The notes beneath the pieces were generated by a model. It did no database searches. It worked only from the letters and a program-made list of their open reading frames with translations, and had not been told where the DNA came from. A DNA stretch of 64,000 bases, from the NCBI GenBank assembly GCA_948474755.1, contig CAOLHI010000024.1, forward strand, positions 1-64,000, in the 5' to 3' direction. This document shows positions 11,201-21,160 of the stretch, one piece after another. How positions within the stretch are numbered: the first letter of the stretch is position 1; every line of letters starts with the position of its first letter. Source of the stretch: Ctenosaura bakeri (Eukaryota; Chordata; Lepidosauria; Squamata; Iguanidae). The translations under genes and the position numbers were made by a program.

Positions 11201-14200
11201 TTTTCATTCTTTTGTTTTGTATGTTCTACTCCAAAACTAAGATGTGAAAAACAAAGATGGACACAAATCCCTGCCTGCAAAAATGCTTGGGATGATTGCT
11301 TGATAAGATATAGGAGCTGATGAACTGGACACACTATGGAGTATAATGAATGGGTATATATGCTAAGGAAGGGAGAATGTCACCAGTTCACTAAATGCCA
11401 TTTTGTGTGAGTGGAAGTTGAGCACATTCTTCCTGGAATAATTGGAGTATACAATCACTCTGAACAACACTCAGTAGCAGAACTTACCCATAGCAACTCC
11501 AGAGAAATGAATAAGTTTATCTTCACCAATCATTACTTCTTCAATCAGCTTGCAGCTTCCCAGCTTTACTAATTCTGGATGATCAAAAGTTGAAGCAATT
11601 TCACCACCTGAGAACACAAGTTAATGACAACCTTTCTTTATTAGCATGAAACAGTTTTTGGAAGCAATCACTAAATAGGAGCATACAACCAACTTGCAAC
11701 ATACATTGTTATGAAGTGATGCATAAACATTTACCACAGCTTGATTTCTAGCTCTCACGGATTCAAACATGAACTTTTAAGATACTACTTTCACATAGCT
11801 TTGTTACCTTTTACTTTCAGGTTGGAATAATACCTGGTTGTATTGTGCATCTGATGATTCAATGTCAGTACTCATATATTCATGAGTCTTTATAGCAATT
11901 TCCATAATTATTTATTTTCTATAAACCCCCAAAACAAATAACAAAACACTTGGAAATTGTTTACCTGGGGGGGGGAAATCACTCAAATCTGATATAAAAA
12001 AAGTATAGATTCCACATAACCTAGATCCACAGACTGTTCTGCGTAATTGAAAGACACTTTAGCATGCACAAAGAAGAGGGTAGGTATTCTGAAGCCAAGC
12101 TCCCTATTGGCCAGCGTAACTATGCTAACACAAGCAGTGGCAATGAGCATTAAAATGGTGCAGCAGTGGCCAAGGTAGGCAGAGAAATACTTCTAGTTCT
12201 GCTAGCCCCTAAGCAGCCCATCTCCTCAAATACCAGTTTTTAGATGAGTACTTAAAGCTACAAGCACTCCAGACAGCCCTCCTTAGAAAAATTCAGACAA
12301 CTTTCCAAGGGAATCTCCTTAGAGCAACTTAAGCTTCAAGGACTCAACTCAGAAGGCAGCCTTTAAGGAAACAAGCTGGTCAGGGACATGCAGCTTCCTT
12401 TCTGGATGGAGGTTTTCTGTCTTCCTACTGTTGTGCAATTGTGCAAACAGTGCATTATGCCTGTGTTATGGAGCATTACACTAGAGTAGTGCATCAATGG
12501 GACTCCAGCTTGATCTCTTCCTCTTACAGTTCTTATGTGACAAAGTCCTATTCCAGAAGGTCTCCCAATCTTCAGAAGTAGAATTCTAGAGGTACACACG
12601 AGTATAGCAGAAAGAGACAAGAAAGCCCACCATGCAAGAATTCCACCTACAGTTATTTAACTCCATGCATATGTCTTTCAAACAACAGGAACTCTATTCT
12701 AGGAGATAGAATACAAGCCCATCCAACACCACATAAGCAGCTCTGAGAGTCTGTTTTCTTCTAGCTATTATACCTCTTAATATGCAATGTATTCCTACAC
12801 TAACTTGATTAAAATACATTCTACTTTCTCCATCCTAGTTCAATGTAATCTGAAAATAACTGTAAATGTTAGGCTGAGATTCACTATCAATTCTAGAGTA
12901 AGTTACTCTTCACTGTACCTGTAACAAGAGCCAGACGTTCAACTCCAGCAAAATCAGCATGTTCAATAGCCATAACACCAGCAGCAGCAAACATCTGTTC
13001 TGGGTAGTTGTAGATAAGTTGCCTGTAATTTAAAATGTGTTCATAATAATAATGCAGCAGGAGACCTCAACCTCTGAAAATAGGAATATGCTTGTTCCTC
13101 AAGAATTTGGAAATTTCTCAGATTTTGAGTCAAACTTCCCCTTGAAATGTCAAGATAATTAATAAAAGCCCTGATGGATCGGACCAATTGTCCATCTAAG
13201 TGTAGGAAAAGCAACCTGTGGCTCTCTAGATGTTTTGAACTAAAACTCCCCTAAACTTCAGCCAGCCAAGCTGATGATCAGCAACGTGGAAAGAAGCCTC
13301 AGCAGCTCCAAGGGCTTCAGGATGCCAATTCCTGGTTTCTCTAGTTTACCCTAGTTTCCACAGTGGCCAGAAAGATGCCTCTGGGAAGTCAACAATAAGT
13401 TCATAAGATTAATAGCACTCTCCCACTCCTCAGCAGTTGATTTTCAGACATGTAATGATGCCACAGGCATTATACTGTTACCACAATCAATACTCAACAA
13501 TACAATTATTCTCCAGTACTTGACTGGAGAACAACATTTCCAGCACTAGTGTGAACATGCAGAATGCAGCCTACATTAATTCAATAAAATTAAACAAGAA
13601 AAATTTGTGCAGCAACTGAACTCTCTGCAAGATACAAAAGTAAATTACAAATAATTTTCTTAGATGTTAGAATGGTATCTAACAGAGTTACTGATACAGA
13701 AGAGATAGGGCTCCCAAGACATAATCTGGTAATACATGTGCAAGCATGGTTATAAAAATTAAGCAGCAGCAAAGTTGTCAGCAGAGGCTCTGAAGAGTAA
13801 ACAACAAATTCCAAATATTCTACAACATACCTGTTGATAAAACAGTTTATTCCATGTTTGAGAATACGCTCAACCTTTTCCTTCATTTTCTCTTTCTCTG
13901 CTTGTTCTATTTCTGCCACCTTTGCTGTGGAATCCACCCTTACACGGGAGCCAAATATCTAAAGCAAATTATAAAGATGCAAACACTAATCTTATATGTT
14001 CAAGTTTGATTACATTATACAGTATACTGTCACTGAGAATGGCTTCCTTACCTTAATTTTATCAGTATCCATGGCAGTATTTGCAATAAGTATCTTTGCA
14101 TTTTCAATTCTTTTTGGCTGGTTAACTCCAATTTTTTTATCTAAGAGAAAACCTGAAAGAAAAGATTAAACTTAGTTACAACAATAAGGATAATGAAAGG

Positions 14201-17200
14201 CAGAGAATTATGAGGTCACAAAATCATCCCTTGCTCAATTGCTCTTATTCAGATGGAATGCATTCAAAATGGAAGGGGGAAAGAAAATTCCTTTTCTGTC
14301 TCAATGGCCTTATTATTCATAACAATGTGCAGCAAACAACTCCCTGTGATATCAAAGAAGAGGAAATCAGCTGTCCCCCCTCCAACACATGAAGCAATTA
14401 GAACTCTCCATCCATTAAGCTCAAAGATTTGACCACAGTTCCCCCTTATCTAGCTGAGTACACACAGCAGGTGAGAAACAGGGTCAAAAATGGAAGGCAA
14501 AGCATAGTAAAAATCACTCCTTGCCTACTAAGACTCAAGAAATGCTGGAGTATTCCAATTTACCAACAGAACTGCCCTCTGTCTTTCTGGTACAGAATTA
14601 AGACATTCCACCACAACAAAATCTCAACAATGACAGAAGATTTAAGTTATAATCTATTTATAGCCCATTTTTTCCCCAATCCTGGGACTCAAGGTGATTT
14701 GCAGATAACAGATACTGACAAAAATGTACTGCACATAGAAACACAGAATAACAGAAATGTAGAACATAGAAAAATAAAAGTGTCAAAATATTAACTATGA
14801 ACAACATTTTAAAGCCTATCAATTAAAAAAAACAAATACAGATAATACAGCACATTATTAAAAACTGGTTACCCATAAATAGACAGTACACAAAAGCCTT
14901 ACAAAATAGAAGTTTCAGCTGCCGCCAGAAGGACAAAAAAAGGCAGCTGCCAATTCAGCCTCTCTGGGGAAAAGTTTCAGAACCATGGAAGAGCCATCAA
15001 GAAGCCCCCGCTCCATATTTGTACCAGATGTACATCTGTCAATGCTGGAAAATAAAGAAGGCCCTCCCCTAAAGATCTCAAAATTCAGGCAGGCTCAAAT
15101 AAATAAGAGTGGATTATTTAAGGCCACTTCAGATGGTTAATTCATACAAGATCTTAAAAAGTGACACAAAGGGTTGTATCAGAATGGGTTGTGTATTCAG
15201 TATCAGCACCCTATGAACTGGCATCATGCAGAAAGTACTGCAAATGCAATCCACCAAAACAGAAATAGTTTCAGGTAGCATTTTTCTGAATGCAAAACAT
15301 TAGGACAAAACTTAGTTTTCAACTTCATTAACGCTAAAGGAAACATGGAAATACTGTTATTGCTTCTTTTCAGTAATGCAATGAATTTACACTTTTTTCA
15401 GTGAAAAGTTTGCATAAGCAGTATCAAAGTTCTGCAAGTCCATCTAACTCTGACACACAGGATACTGAAATAATTGTTGATAAATAAAAAAGGGATACCT
15501 TCATCTAAGTAAGAGTCTATTAGACTTCCTCCAAGCTTCTTGATGACATGAATAGCCTCCAGGTTACCAGAGCCCTTCAACCTAAGAACAGCATCCACTG
15601 CAAGTTTTGCAAAATGAGTTTTGTGATGAGTAAGAAGTTTTGAAGAGAGCGTTGTTTCTGCTATATTCATCAAATCTTTATGAAACTGTTCTTCATTTCC
15701 ACTGAAAGACAGAAAAGGTAAACTTAACAAAGGTTCTGAGACTCCAACAAAAATGTTGATCCAAAAGCCAAAGCTGTAACAGCAGGTCAGTTGACTCTTC
15801 ACTTGTAACAGCAGCTACTTATGCCAACCTCACAAGCTGCTCATAAGACACAGGAGAACCTGAGCCTCCCCTGAGTCAGAAACAAACAATAAAATATCCC
15901 AGTGTATGAAATCCCAATAAGATGCTTACTTGGGCATGCTGTAACCTTAGCATTTTAGCCACTCGCATTCAAAGCCTGGTATCTCATGAAGATGTCTGAC
16001 ACTGCATCTCCTTGCTGAAGCAGTTAAACTACACACTGAATTGCTATTGTCAAATGCTGAATCTTCCACTATTTCAAATTCATGAATAACTAGACTTACA
16101 GCATTTTGTTTCTCTGGGATTTTAAACACCTTCGCTTTTTCTCTACCACATTGAGCATAATGAGGCAATCCAAAACAGTCTATAGCCCACAATACCACCT
16201 TATCAAAATGTGGAGACATCCCAAATCTTATAAACAGAACTATCTTGCGTAAGGGATTATTTTCTCCCAGCTGGACAGTGTAGAGTCTTTAAAGATCAGG
16301 ACTGGTTGAAATAGGTGGAACTCAGAAGAGGACCTTTTACATCATTACCCATCCAGTGGCTTCATCAATTATCTCCACTTACCTTGAAGGACTGTTATTG
16401 AGCAGAAAACATATAATTTTTTTAAAATCTCTACAGGGATACGTTACACAATTCCGTAAATTTTGGCCACTAATTTTTAAGCTGTATGATGACAGAACAA
16501 TAAGAAGACATTGGTTTCAATCAAGATGAAACCGTTCTTTTACAAGTAAAATTAGTTTTCAACCATTAAATGCTAATTGCTCTTCCCTACTATAGCTGCA
16601 AAGATCCAACCTCATACTGTACGTGAGGATGACAAATGTTCCAGAGCTGCTGAACTAACCTATGATCCACAGCAGATTTCACCAAGGCTTCTCTTGCTGC
16701 TTTTGTGGCTTCTCTCCATCCAGCAATAATAGTTTGAGGATGAATCTTTCTTGCAATCAATAATTCTGCCTCCTATTAATGAAAATAGTTTATACTAGCA
16801 TAAATCACAAATGAAATACTATCTTCAACTAGCACGTTACTATGTTTAGTTTTATCACAACACATTCTAATTGTTTCAATGCTTTAGGAACCTTTCCTTA
16901 GATGTCAGGTGTTCAGTCTTATGCTCAAACATTTCCTGGGGTACTGACTGACAAACAGCACTGACGTTACTTTGACCAACATAAAGAAACTTACTTTAAT
17001 GATGCCTATTAATTTATATTTTTCAGTGTAATCTACAACTCTTTGTAAATTTAGTGCATTTTTCACCCTCATGTTATGCAGCACCAAATTATAAATGGAA
17101 GAACAGATTTATTTTCAAATAAATGAATTTATTCTATTTAAACAAAAGCTCAAAAATTCAATAATCTATTTTTCAAAAGATTGGCTGGAATTCTATATTA

Positions 17201-20200
17201 CAGTTAACGATGAATAGCCTAGTTAGAGATCAACAAGTGATTTGTATTCACGAACACTATGTAGTCATGATTGTGGTACTACTGTCGCAGTCATGATTGC
17301 CTTCCCATACTTACTTTACCAGGCAGCTGCCAGATCAGGCAAAAGAGGCCTGTTCAGCTGGTGATTGGGATGCTGGAGGAGGATGTTTCCACCTCCCTTC
17401 CACCAGGCAATAAGGCTGCAATTAGGACTTGTGACAGGGGTCTGGATTCTGATTCTTAGAGTTGCTAGCTGGCAGGATAGTGGAAACATAGTCCTCCAGC
17501 ACCTCAACTGCCAGCTGATAGACCTCTTTTGCCTGATGCAGTGGTTACCCAGTAAAGTAGGTTGGCAGTGTCAGCTGGGAAACAGCAAATTCCAGGCATT
17601 AATTATAAAAGCTACAGAAAGCATTTTATCTCTATCAACCTAGGATCCCATACAAAGGTATCTACAATAAACATTTAAAAATATTACATAATACATAAAA
17701 ACATTTCATTACCCTTAGCAATTCAGCAGCCAAAACTGTTACTGAAGTTGTTCCATCACCAACTTCATCATCTTGAACCTTGGACATATCTGTAAGAAAA
17801 AATGCTACCATATCATCTTTATTTCTGGCACTTCATGTAGCATTCTATGTTTATTAAATAAATGTACCTATGCAAGCATAAGAAACCAATTTCCTGTAAC
17901 TTTGCTGTCTGGTAAAAAGCAGGTCACACACAATCTCCTCTTCACTGCATGACTAGTAAAAGCAGAACTTTACAAAAGCTGACTTGCATATCCAGATTTT
18001 CTTAGCATTTAATTTTGGTTGCTTTGATGAAAACAATCAACATAGTACAACTGGTAATGTCAAATGAAGAAGTCTCTGGTGAAGCATATTTTTCTCTGGA
18101 AACAAAAAATCTACAGTCCTAACTAACAATTATATGTTATTTATAATAACAATATGTTCAATCAAACATACCAACTAAGATCTTGGCTGCAGGGTTGTCA
18201 ACTCCAATAGCTTTTAAGATTGTCGCTCCATCATTGGTCACTGTCACTGTGCCTTCTCTTCCAGTGCTCAGAAGTATCTTGTCCTGCAAATTCATAATTA
18301 GTAATACTCAATACCTGACTCAATGACTCTAACAAAGGCCACATATTTCCACATTTAGTAATATCTTACCATGCCTTTAGGCCCCAAGGTGCTTTTGACA
18401 AGATCTCCAATGGCAATGGCCCCAACAAAAGATGACTGAAATGACATAGAAAAAAAATTTTTTTACATGACTCTACCAGAAGAGATTCAAACTGCTCTTT
18501 TATAATGAATCAAAGGTACTAAAGCCCAATTGTAGCTCTAAACTTGAGAAGCAGTTAATATTAAACTTACCAAACGGGCTGTTTCTGCTCGCTCTTCATC
18601 AGCACCAGCCTTGAATATGTTCACAGGAGCTAGCGACAGGGATGCCTATAATTGGGACATTTAACACATAACACTTGTTTTTGAGGTATTTTACAAAGTA
18701 ACAGCTATGGCCCCAATCCAATATCACACTAGCAAACATTTTGTGGGCAGGACCTTCCTCCCATCTTCTTTTCCCTTCAGCCCTGCACATTGCCCAAACA
18801 CCTGCTCTGAAGGGAACCCTGTCCTTCCAGAATAGTGGAGAAGGAGCTCCCCAATTCTAGTTCTCCCAACAGAAGCAGTTCCCTGAGTGGAATTGCTCTT
18901 GTGTTCATCCTACCTGCTGCATTTTACAGCACCATTATTAGATAAATAATATTTATCGCATTTAGCCTCTTGATTTCACAAAGGTACATTTTAAAATATG
19001 AACTAATTAGGCTGAAAAACAGTATGTTCTCAACCGACTTTCAGCTTTTCATACATAATTATTTAAAAAAATTTATCTTGTCAATCATTCACTAATATAG
19101 TTACAGATTTTGAATCTTTCAGATGAAATTTTGCAGAAGAAAGTTGCATTACAAAAGGAATTAAGAATGCCTTCACAGTCTCAGGAATGGATCTAAATAC
19201 AAGCTTTTACTTTGCAATAAAAATTGATCTTGCTTCTCCAGTGAAACAACACCTGTACCTGGGAACTGCAACTCAACTAACAAAAAGAGAACATACGGAT
19301 TTGAACTACATTTCCTGCTGTGCTATATCAAGACAGGAAGGAGAAGCCAAAGAACTGCTAGAACAATGCGCGTTTAACAGAAGGGCCACTTCCACACTAG
19401 CCTGTTATAGTGCCATTATTCTGCTTTCAACATCCTATGGAATCCTGAAGTCTGCAGTTTAGGGAGGGCCGGTTGTAAGCCGACTTCAGGCTTACATTCT
19501 TACAGCCCGTTGGTCCCTCCCTAAGCTGCAAACCCCAGGATTCCATAGGATGTTGAAAGCGGAATAATAGCTCTATAACAGGCTAGTGTAGAAATGGCCA
19601 AGGACTGAGGGAAGCAGTCTTTCCACAGCTCCCAAGCTTTCTTGGCATAAAGCTGTAGCAGGGAGCTGCGAGATTGAAACTTTGCAAGAAATACTGTGTT
19701 TCTTTACTATTTACAGTATTTCTATGGTACGCAGGACTCGGAAAAGCTCTCAAGGCAGACTAGGAGACTGTCTCGGGCTTCAGGCTTACATTCTTACAGC
19801 CCGTTGGTCCCTCCCTAAGCTGCAAACCCCAGGATTCCACAGGATGTTGAAAGCGGAATAATAGCGCTATAACAGACTAGTGTAGAAATGGCCAAGGACT
19901 GAGGGAAGCAGTCTTTCCACAGCTCCCAAGCTTTCTTGGCATAAAGCTGTAGCAGGAAGCTCTGAGATTGAAACTTGCAAGAAGTACTGTTTCTTTACTA
20001 TTTACAGTATTTCTATGGTACGCTGGACTCGGAGAAGCTCTCAAGGCAGACTAGGGGACTGCCCCGGGCTTCAGGCTTACATTCTAAGAAGGCAACACAC
20101 AAAAGGAAAAAAGGACGGAGGAAGGCGGAGCACTTCCAAAGTGTCGCGGCTGCCTTGGTCTCGGGTGCCACCAAGACGGGAAGGAGAGGCAGCCGTTCCT

Positions 20201-20591
20201 TCGCGACGAGAGTCTGACAAGAAAGGGGAAAGGCCCACACCACGCCCCACACGAGGAGAGCCCTGCCCTTTCCCTCCGGTGGGAGACGGAAGGAACGGCC
20301 CGGGGCCTCCCGGTGTTCCTCGGCGCAAAAGCCGTTCATTTTAGGAGAGAGAGCGGAATCCCCCCGCCGGGGCGTCCACACAGCGCGCCGGCCCCTCCGA
20401 GTGGGACCGGCTCCCTCCTCTCCTCCCCGGTCGGTTCGAGCACTTCTGGAATCTTCGACCCTCCCTCCCTCCCTCCCTCCCTCCCTCCGCGGCGAAATGG
20501 CGGCCAACAGTCCCTCCCGGATGAACGGGTCTGTTTTTCCATCCTGCCGTCAGGGACAGGAGAACGGAGAGGAAGGCCCAGGACTCACCAT
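3940..20591 (-). CDS. CCT2: CCT2, T-complex protein 1 subunit beta (16 coding exons)
   Basis: Subunit beta of the cytosolic chaperonin TRiC/CCT, a two-ring ATPase that folds actin, tubulin and many other proteins. Joining 20591-20589, 18645-18571, 18435-18370, 18283-18172, 17789-17713, 16772-16660, 15701-15499, 14152-14052, 13958-13831, 13022-12919, 11607-11488, 9257-9129, 9049-8946, 5922-5823, 4358-4217 and 3970-3940 gives 1608 nt, that is 535 codons plus TGA, the same length I know for mammalian CCT2. Every intron is GT-AG and every phase matches. Group II chaperonin signatures are visible: LGPKGM (residues 43-48), NDGATILK in exon 4, the catalytic GDGTTS (96-101, Asp97) and YGGGC across exons 12/13. 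The C-terminus reads [10 protein letters not shown]. No frameshift or internal stop was found, so this is the functional gene and not a retrocopy. FRS2 lies upstream on the same strand. Confidence 0.97.
4217..4358 (-). CDS. CCT2: CCT2 coding exon 15
   Basis: 142 nt, residues 479-526, containing [20 protein letters not shown], the last equatorial helices. Acceptor CTCAAG, donor GTAAAA. Confidence 0.96.
4359..5822 (-). other. CCT2: CCT2 intron 14
   Basis: Non-coding intron between exons 14 and 15. Apart from the (GA)17 run at 5189-5222 I recognise nothing. Confidence 0.8.
5189..5222 (+). repeat. (GA)17 microsatellite
   Basis: Uninterrupted GA dinucleotides in CCT2 intron 14. Confidence 0.95.
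5823..5922 (-). CDS. CCT2: CCT2 coding exon 14
   Basis: 100 nt, residues 446-479, containing [17 protein letters not shown], the conserved equatorial nucleotide-pocket segment. Acceptor TGTTAG, donor GTAAGG. Confidence 0.96.
6034..6490 (+). mobile_element. Tigger-like (pogo-type) MITE with tandem hairpins
   Basis: It starts CAGTAGGCCCTTCACTTTCG and ends GCAAATGTGGAGGGAGAGCTG, flanked by TA on both sides as for Tc1/mariner elements. The interior consists of roughly 80-95-bp units, each a hairpin of the type GAGAAAGC(C/T)AGC...GCTGGCTTTCTC. There is no transposase. It lies in CCT2 intron 13. Confidence 0.75.
6746..8147 (+). mobile_element. Tigger-like transposon with GC-rich cargo, non-autonomous
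   Basis: Left end CAGTAGAGCCCCGATTATCC with AAACGGGCCGGC, right end GATAATCAAGACTCTACTG, both flanked by TA (6744-6745 and 8148-8149). These are pogo/Tigger-type termini. The 1.3-kb interior is GC-rich with GGGA runs and a CCG run and encodes no transposase. The open frames inside it are low-complexity. Confidence 0.75.
8347..8368 (+). repeat. (CA)n microsatellite
   Basis: About eleven CA units in CCT2 intron 13. Confidence 0.9.
8876..8930 (+). repeat. CR1 3'-end stub
   Basis: GTGGTCTCTTCCAACTCTAT followed by ATTTCTATGATTCTAT matches the extreme 3' end of the full CR1 copies. It is severely 5'-truncated. Confidence 0.8.
8946..9049 (-). CDS. CCT2: CCT2 coding exon 13
   Basis: 104 nt, residues 411-445, beginning CSEMLMA after the GGG and containing [17 protein letters not shown]. 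Acceptor TTGCAG, donor GTAAGA. Confidence 0.95.
9129..9257 (-). CDS. CCT2: CCT2 coding exon 12
   Basis: 129 nt, residues 368-411, containing [14 protein letters not shown] and ending in the YGGG turn. It returns the chain to the intermediate and equatorial domains. Acceptor TGTTAG, donor GTGAGT. Confidence 0.96.
9258..11487 (-). other. CCT2: CCT2 intron 11
   Basis: Intron between exons 11 and 12; it holds a SINE at 10985-11142. I found nothing else supportable. Confidence 0.75.
10985..11142 (+). repeat. tRNA-derived SINE copy 3 (partial)
   Basis: It contains AACCCACTGGGTGACCTTGA, CTCTCAGCCTCAGAAGAAGG and CTTGCCAACAAAACTCCATG. The tRNA head and the terminal tail are largely missing. Confidence 0.7.
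11488..11607 (-). CDS. CCT2: CCT2 coding exon 11
   Basis: 120 nt, residues 328-368, containing [16 protein letters not shown]. Acceptor TCTCAG, donor GTAAGT. Confidence 0.96.
11608..12918 (-). other. CCT2: CCT2 intron 10
   Basis: Intron between exons 10 and 11. I recognise no repeat, RNA gene or coding exon in it. Confidence 0.75.
12919..13022 (-). CDS. CCT2: CCT2 coding exon 10
   Basis: 104 nt, residues 293-328, apical domain ([12 protein letters not shown], then [11 protein letters not shown]). Acceptor TTACAG, donor GTACAG. Confidence 0.95.
13160..13450 (+). repeat. Composite interspersed repeats in CCT2 intron 9
   Basis: CCTGATGGATCGGACCAATT and ACAGTGGCCAGAAAGATGCC resemble a dispersed squamate repeat also glimpsed at 59600-59695. 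Between them lies a copy of the ACTNNAACTCCC-type self-complementary repeat (13205-13300). Families are not named. Confidence 0.4.
13831..13958 (-). CDS. CCT2: CCT2 coding exon 9
   Basis: 128 nt, residues 251-293. The charged apical helix segment [17 protein letters not shown] is visible. Acceptor TTTAG, donor GTATGT. Confidence 0.96.
14052..14152 (-). CDS. CCT2: CCT2 coding exon 8
   Basis: 101 nt, residues 217-250, start of the apical domain ([18 protein letters not shown]). Acceptor TTTCAG, donor GTAAGG. Confidence 0.96.
14153..15498 (-). other. CCT2: CCT2 intron 7
   Basis: Intron between exons 7 and 8. A weak interspersed-repeat tail (CTATTTATAGCCC, then CAAGGTGATTTGCA, 14650-14705) is the only hint of a repeat. 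Confidence 0.6.
15499..15701 (-). CDS. CCT2: CCT2 coding exon 7
   Basis: 203 nt, residues 149-217. It encodes the transition into the intermediate and apical domains ([18 protein letters not shown], then KKLGGSL). Acceptor TTTCAG, donor GTATCC, a weaker donor that still keeps the frame. Confidence 0.96.
15702..16659 (-). other. CCT2: CCT2 intron 6
   Basis: Intron between exons 6 and 7; I see no recognisable repeat or RNA gene. Confidence 0.75.
16660..16772 (-). CDS. CCT2: CCT2 coding exon 6
   Basis: 113 nt, residues 112 to two bases of codon 149, containing [14 protein letters not shown], typical of the CCT beta equatorial domain. Acceptor TAATAG, donor GTTAGT. Confidence 0.95.
17312..17562 (+). 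mobile_element. Inverted-repeat MITE-like element in CCT2 intron 5
   Basis: Two arms of about 80 bp (17312-17392 and 17481-17562) are imperfect reverse complements. Both carry ATCAGGCAAAAGAGG and TGCTGGAGGA(G/C)(G/T)ATGTTTCCA, separated by about 90 bp. No target duplication is clear, so the superfamily is unassigned. Confidence 0.6.
17713..17789 (-). CDS. CCT2: CCT2 coding exon 5 (catalytic GDGTTS)
   Basis: 77 nt, residues 86-111. It carries GDGTTS at 96-101; Asp97 is the ATP-hydrolysis residue by family knowledge. Acceptor TTACAG, donor GTAATG. Confidence 0.96.
18172..18283 (-). CDS. CCT2: CCT2 coding exon 4
   Basis: 112 nt, residues 49 to the first base of codon 86. It contains [10 protein letters not shown], the conserved equatorial-domain motif. 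Acceptor TGCAG, donor GTATGT. Confidence 0.96.
18370..18435 (-). CDS. CCT2: CCT2 coding exon 3
   Basis: 66 nt, residues 27-48. It contains the nucleotide-binding loop STLGPKGM of group II chaperonins. Acceptor TTCAG, donor GTAAGA. Confidence 0.96.
18571..18645 (-). CDS. CCT2: CCT2 coding exon 2
   Basis: 75 nt, residues 2-26, ending in ETARL. Acceptor ATAG at 18647-18646, donor GTAAGT at 18570. It encodes the N-terminal segment ahead of the equatorial domain. Confidence 0.96.
19384..19599 (+). mobile_element. Harbinger-like MITE in CCT2 intron 1
   Basis: GGCCACTTCCACACTAGCCT at the left and the near-complement CTAGTGTAGAAATGGCC at the right, flanked by AAG on both sides (19381-19383 and 19600-19602). 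A 3-bp duplication and GGCC(A/T)TTTC-like termini suit PIF/Harbinger non-autonomous elements. It is the same family as 22222-22401. Confidence 0.65.
19484..20085 (+). repeat. Tandem duplication, about 292-bp unit x 2
   Basis: The string CTTCAGGCTTACATTCT starts at 19484, 19778 and 20069. The intervening sequence, which includes a MITE right arm and CAGTCTTTCCACAGCTCCCA, is repeated almost identically with period 294 then 291. Confidence 0.9.
20458..20488 (+). repeat. (CCCT)n microsatellite in CCT2 intron 1
   Basis: About eight CCCT units inside the CpG-rich first intron of CCT2, some 100 bp downstream of the initiator ATG. Confidence 0.9.
20589..20591 (-). CDS. CCT2: CCT2 coding exon 1 (initiator ATG only)
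   Basis: The minus strand reads GCC ATG followed directly by the donor GTGAGT, so only the start codon is coded here and the rest of the exon is 5' UTR (20592 upward). Exon 2 begins in phase 0 with Ala-Ser-Leu-Ser-Leu, the expected residues 2-6 of the protein, which fixes this start. Confidence 0.88.
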
Positions 20592-20800
20592 GGCGACGGC
20601 GACAGGGAGTTCAAAGCCGCGACGGCAACGGCCCCAGCGACCGCGTGCCCGGAGAAACAGCCTCGCCCGCCCGCACACACGAGCCGAGCTAACGGAAACC
20701 GGAAACGACGTTTCGGAGGCCGCGCCGATGGAGGAAAGGAAAGAATGTTGCATGCTGGGAGTTGTAGTTTCTTTCCTCCATGTCCGCTAAAAAGAGGAGG
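20592..20800 (-). promoter_or_regulatory. CCT2: CCT2 core promoter and 5' UTR, CpG-rich
   Basis: The sequence just upstream of the CCT2 ATG is rich in C, G and CpG, lacks an evident TATA box and holds two adjacent ETS-like GGAAA cores near 20695-20708. The CpG-rich tract also reaches into intron 1 (to about 20100), typical of housekeeping-gene promoters. The exact start site cannot be read from sequence. Confidence 0.65.
20751..20770 (-). promoter_or_regulatory. ZNF143/THAP11-type promoter motif
   Basis: The minus strand reads AAACTACAACTCCCAGCATG, a full match to the ACTACAAnTCCCAnnATGC module bound by ZNF143 (STAF/SBF) in many housekeeping promoters. It lies about 160 nt upstream of the CCT2 ATG, in the right orientation. 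A caveat is that some squamate interspersed repeats contain a similar string. Confidence 0.6.
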
Positions 20801-20808
20801 GAAACCAC

Positions 20809-20952
20809 GGCCTTTTCTGCACTCGGCTGTTGTAGTGCTATTATTCTACTTCCAACGTTCTTGAAGCCCCTCCCTAAACTGCAGACCCCAGGGTTCCATA
20901 GGATGCTGAAAGTGGAATACTAGCACTCTAACAGCCTAATGTGGAAATAGCT
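20809..20952 (+). mobile_element. Degenerate Harbinger-like MITE near the CCT2 promoter
   Basis: GGCCTTTTCTGCACTCGGCT at the left and GCCTAATGTGGAAATAGC at the right, with the GGTTCCATAGGATGCTGAAA core of the family. It ends about 220 bp upstream of the CCT2 ATG. No clean target duplication was seen. Confidence 0.6.
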
Positions 20953-21160
20953 TATGTTATTTGGCTTATCGCTCCGCCTACAACGCGGGAGTTGGAAGCC
21001 TCAAACCATTTGGGAAGGCCCCAGTCGCCCAACCCTGCTGTAATCACAGTCATGGCAGGCAGGCAGGCAGGCTGTGAACCTGGCGACTGAGTTCTCCTCT
21101 TTTTGGCCTGATTTTACTTGTAAAACATTAAAATGTACTAGTATTGATTCAATAGTATTG

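Larger units (their letters stand above)
18646..20588 (-). other. CCT2: CCT2 intron 1
   Basis: Its 5' part (above about 20100) is CpG-rich; the rest holds a MITE, a tandem duplication and otherwise AT-rich sequence with nothing recognised. Confidence 0.75.

Noticed and set aside
20013..20864. Several frames of 100-180 codons around the CCT2 promoter
   Set aside because: CpG-island composition keeps many frames open on both strands. The real first exon of CCT2 ends at 20589 and encodes only Met.
21074..21160. Upstream extension of the CR1 copy A open frame
   Set aside because: The frame starts in unrelated flanking DNA. Similarity to other CR1 copies begins only at about 21161, so the extra residues are not part of the element.
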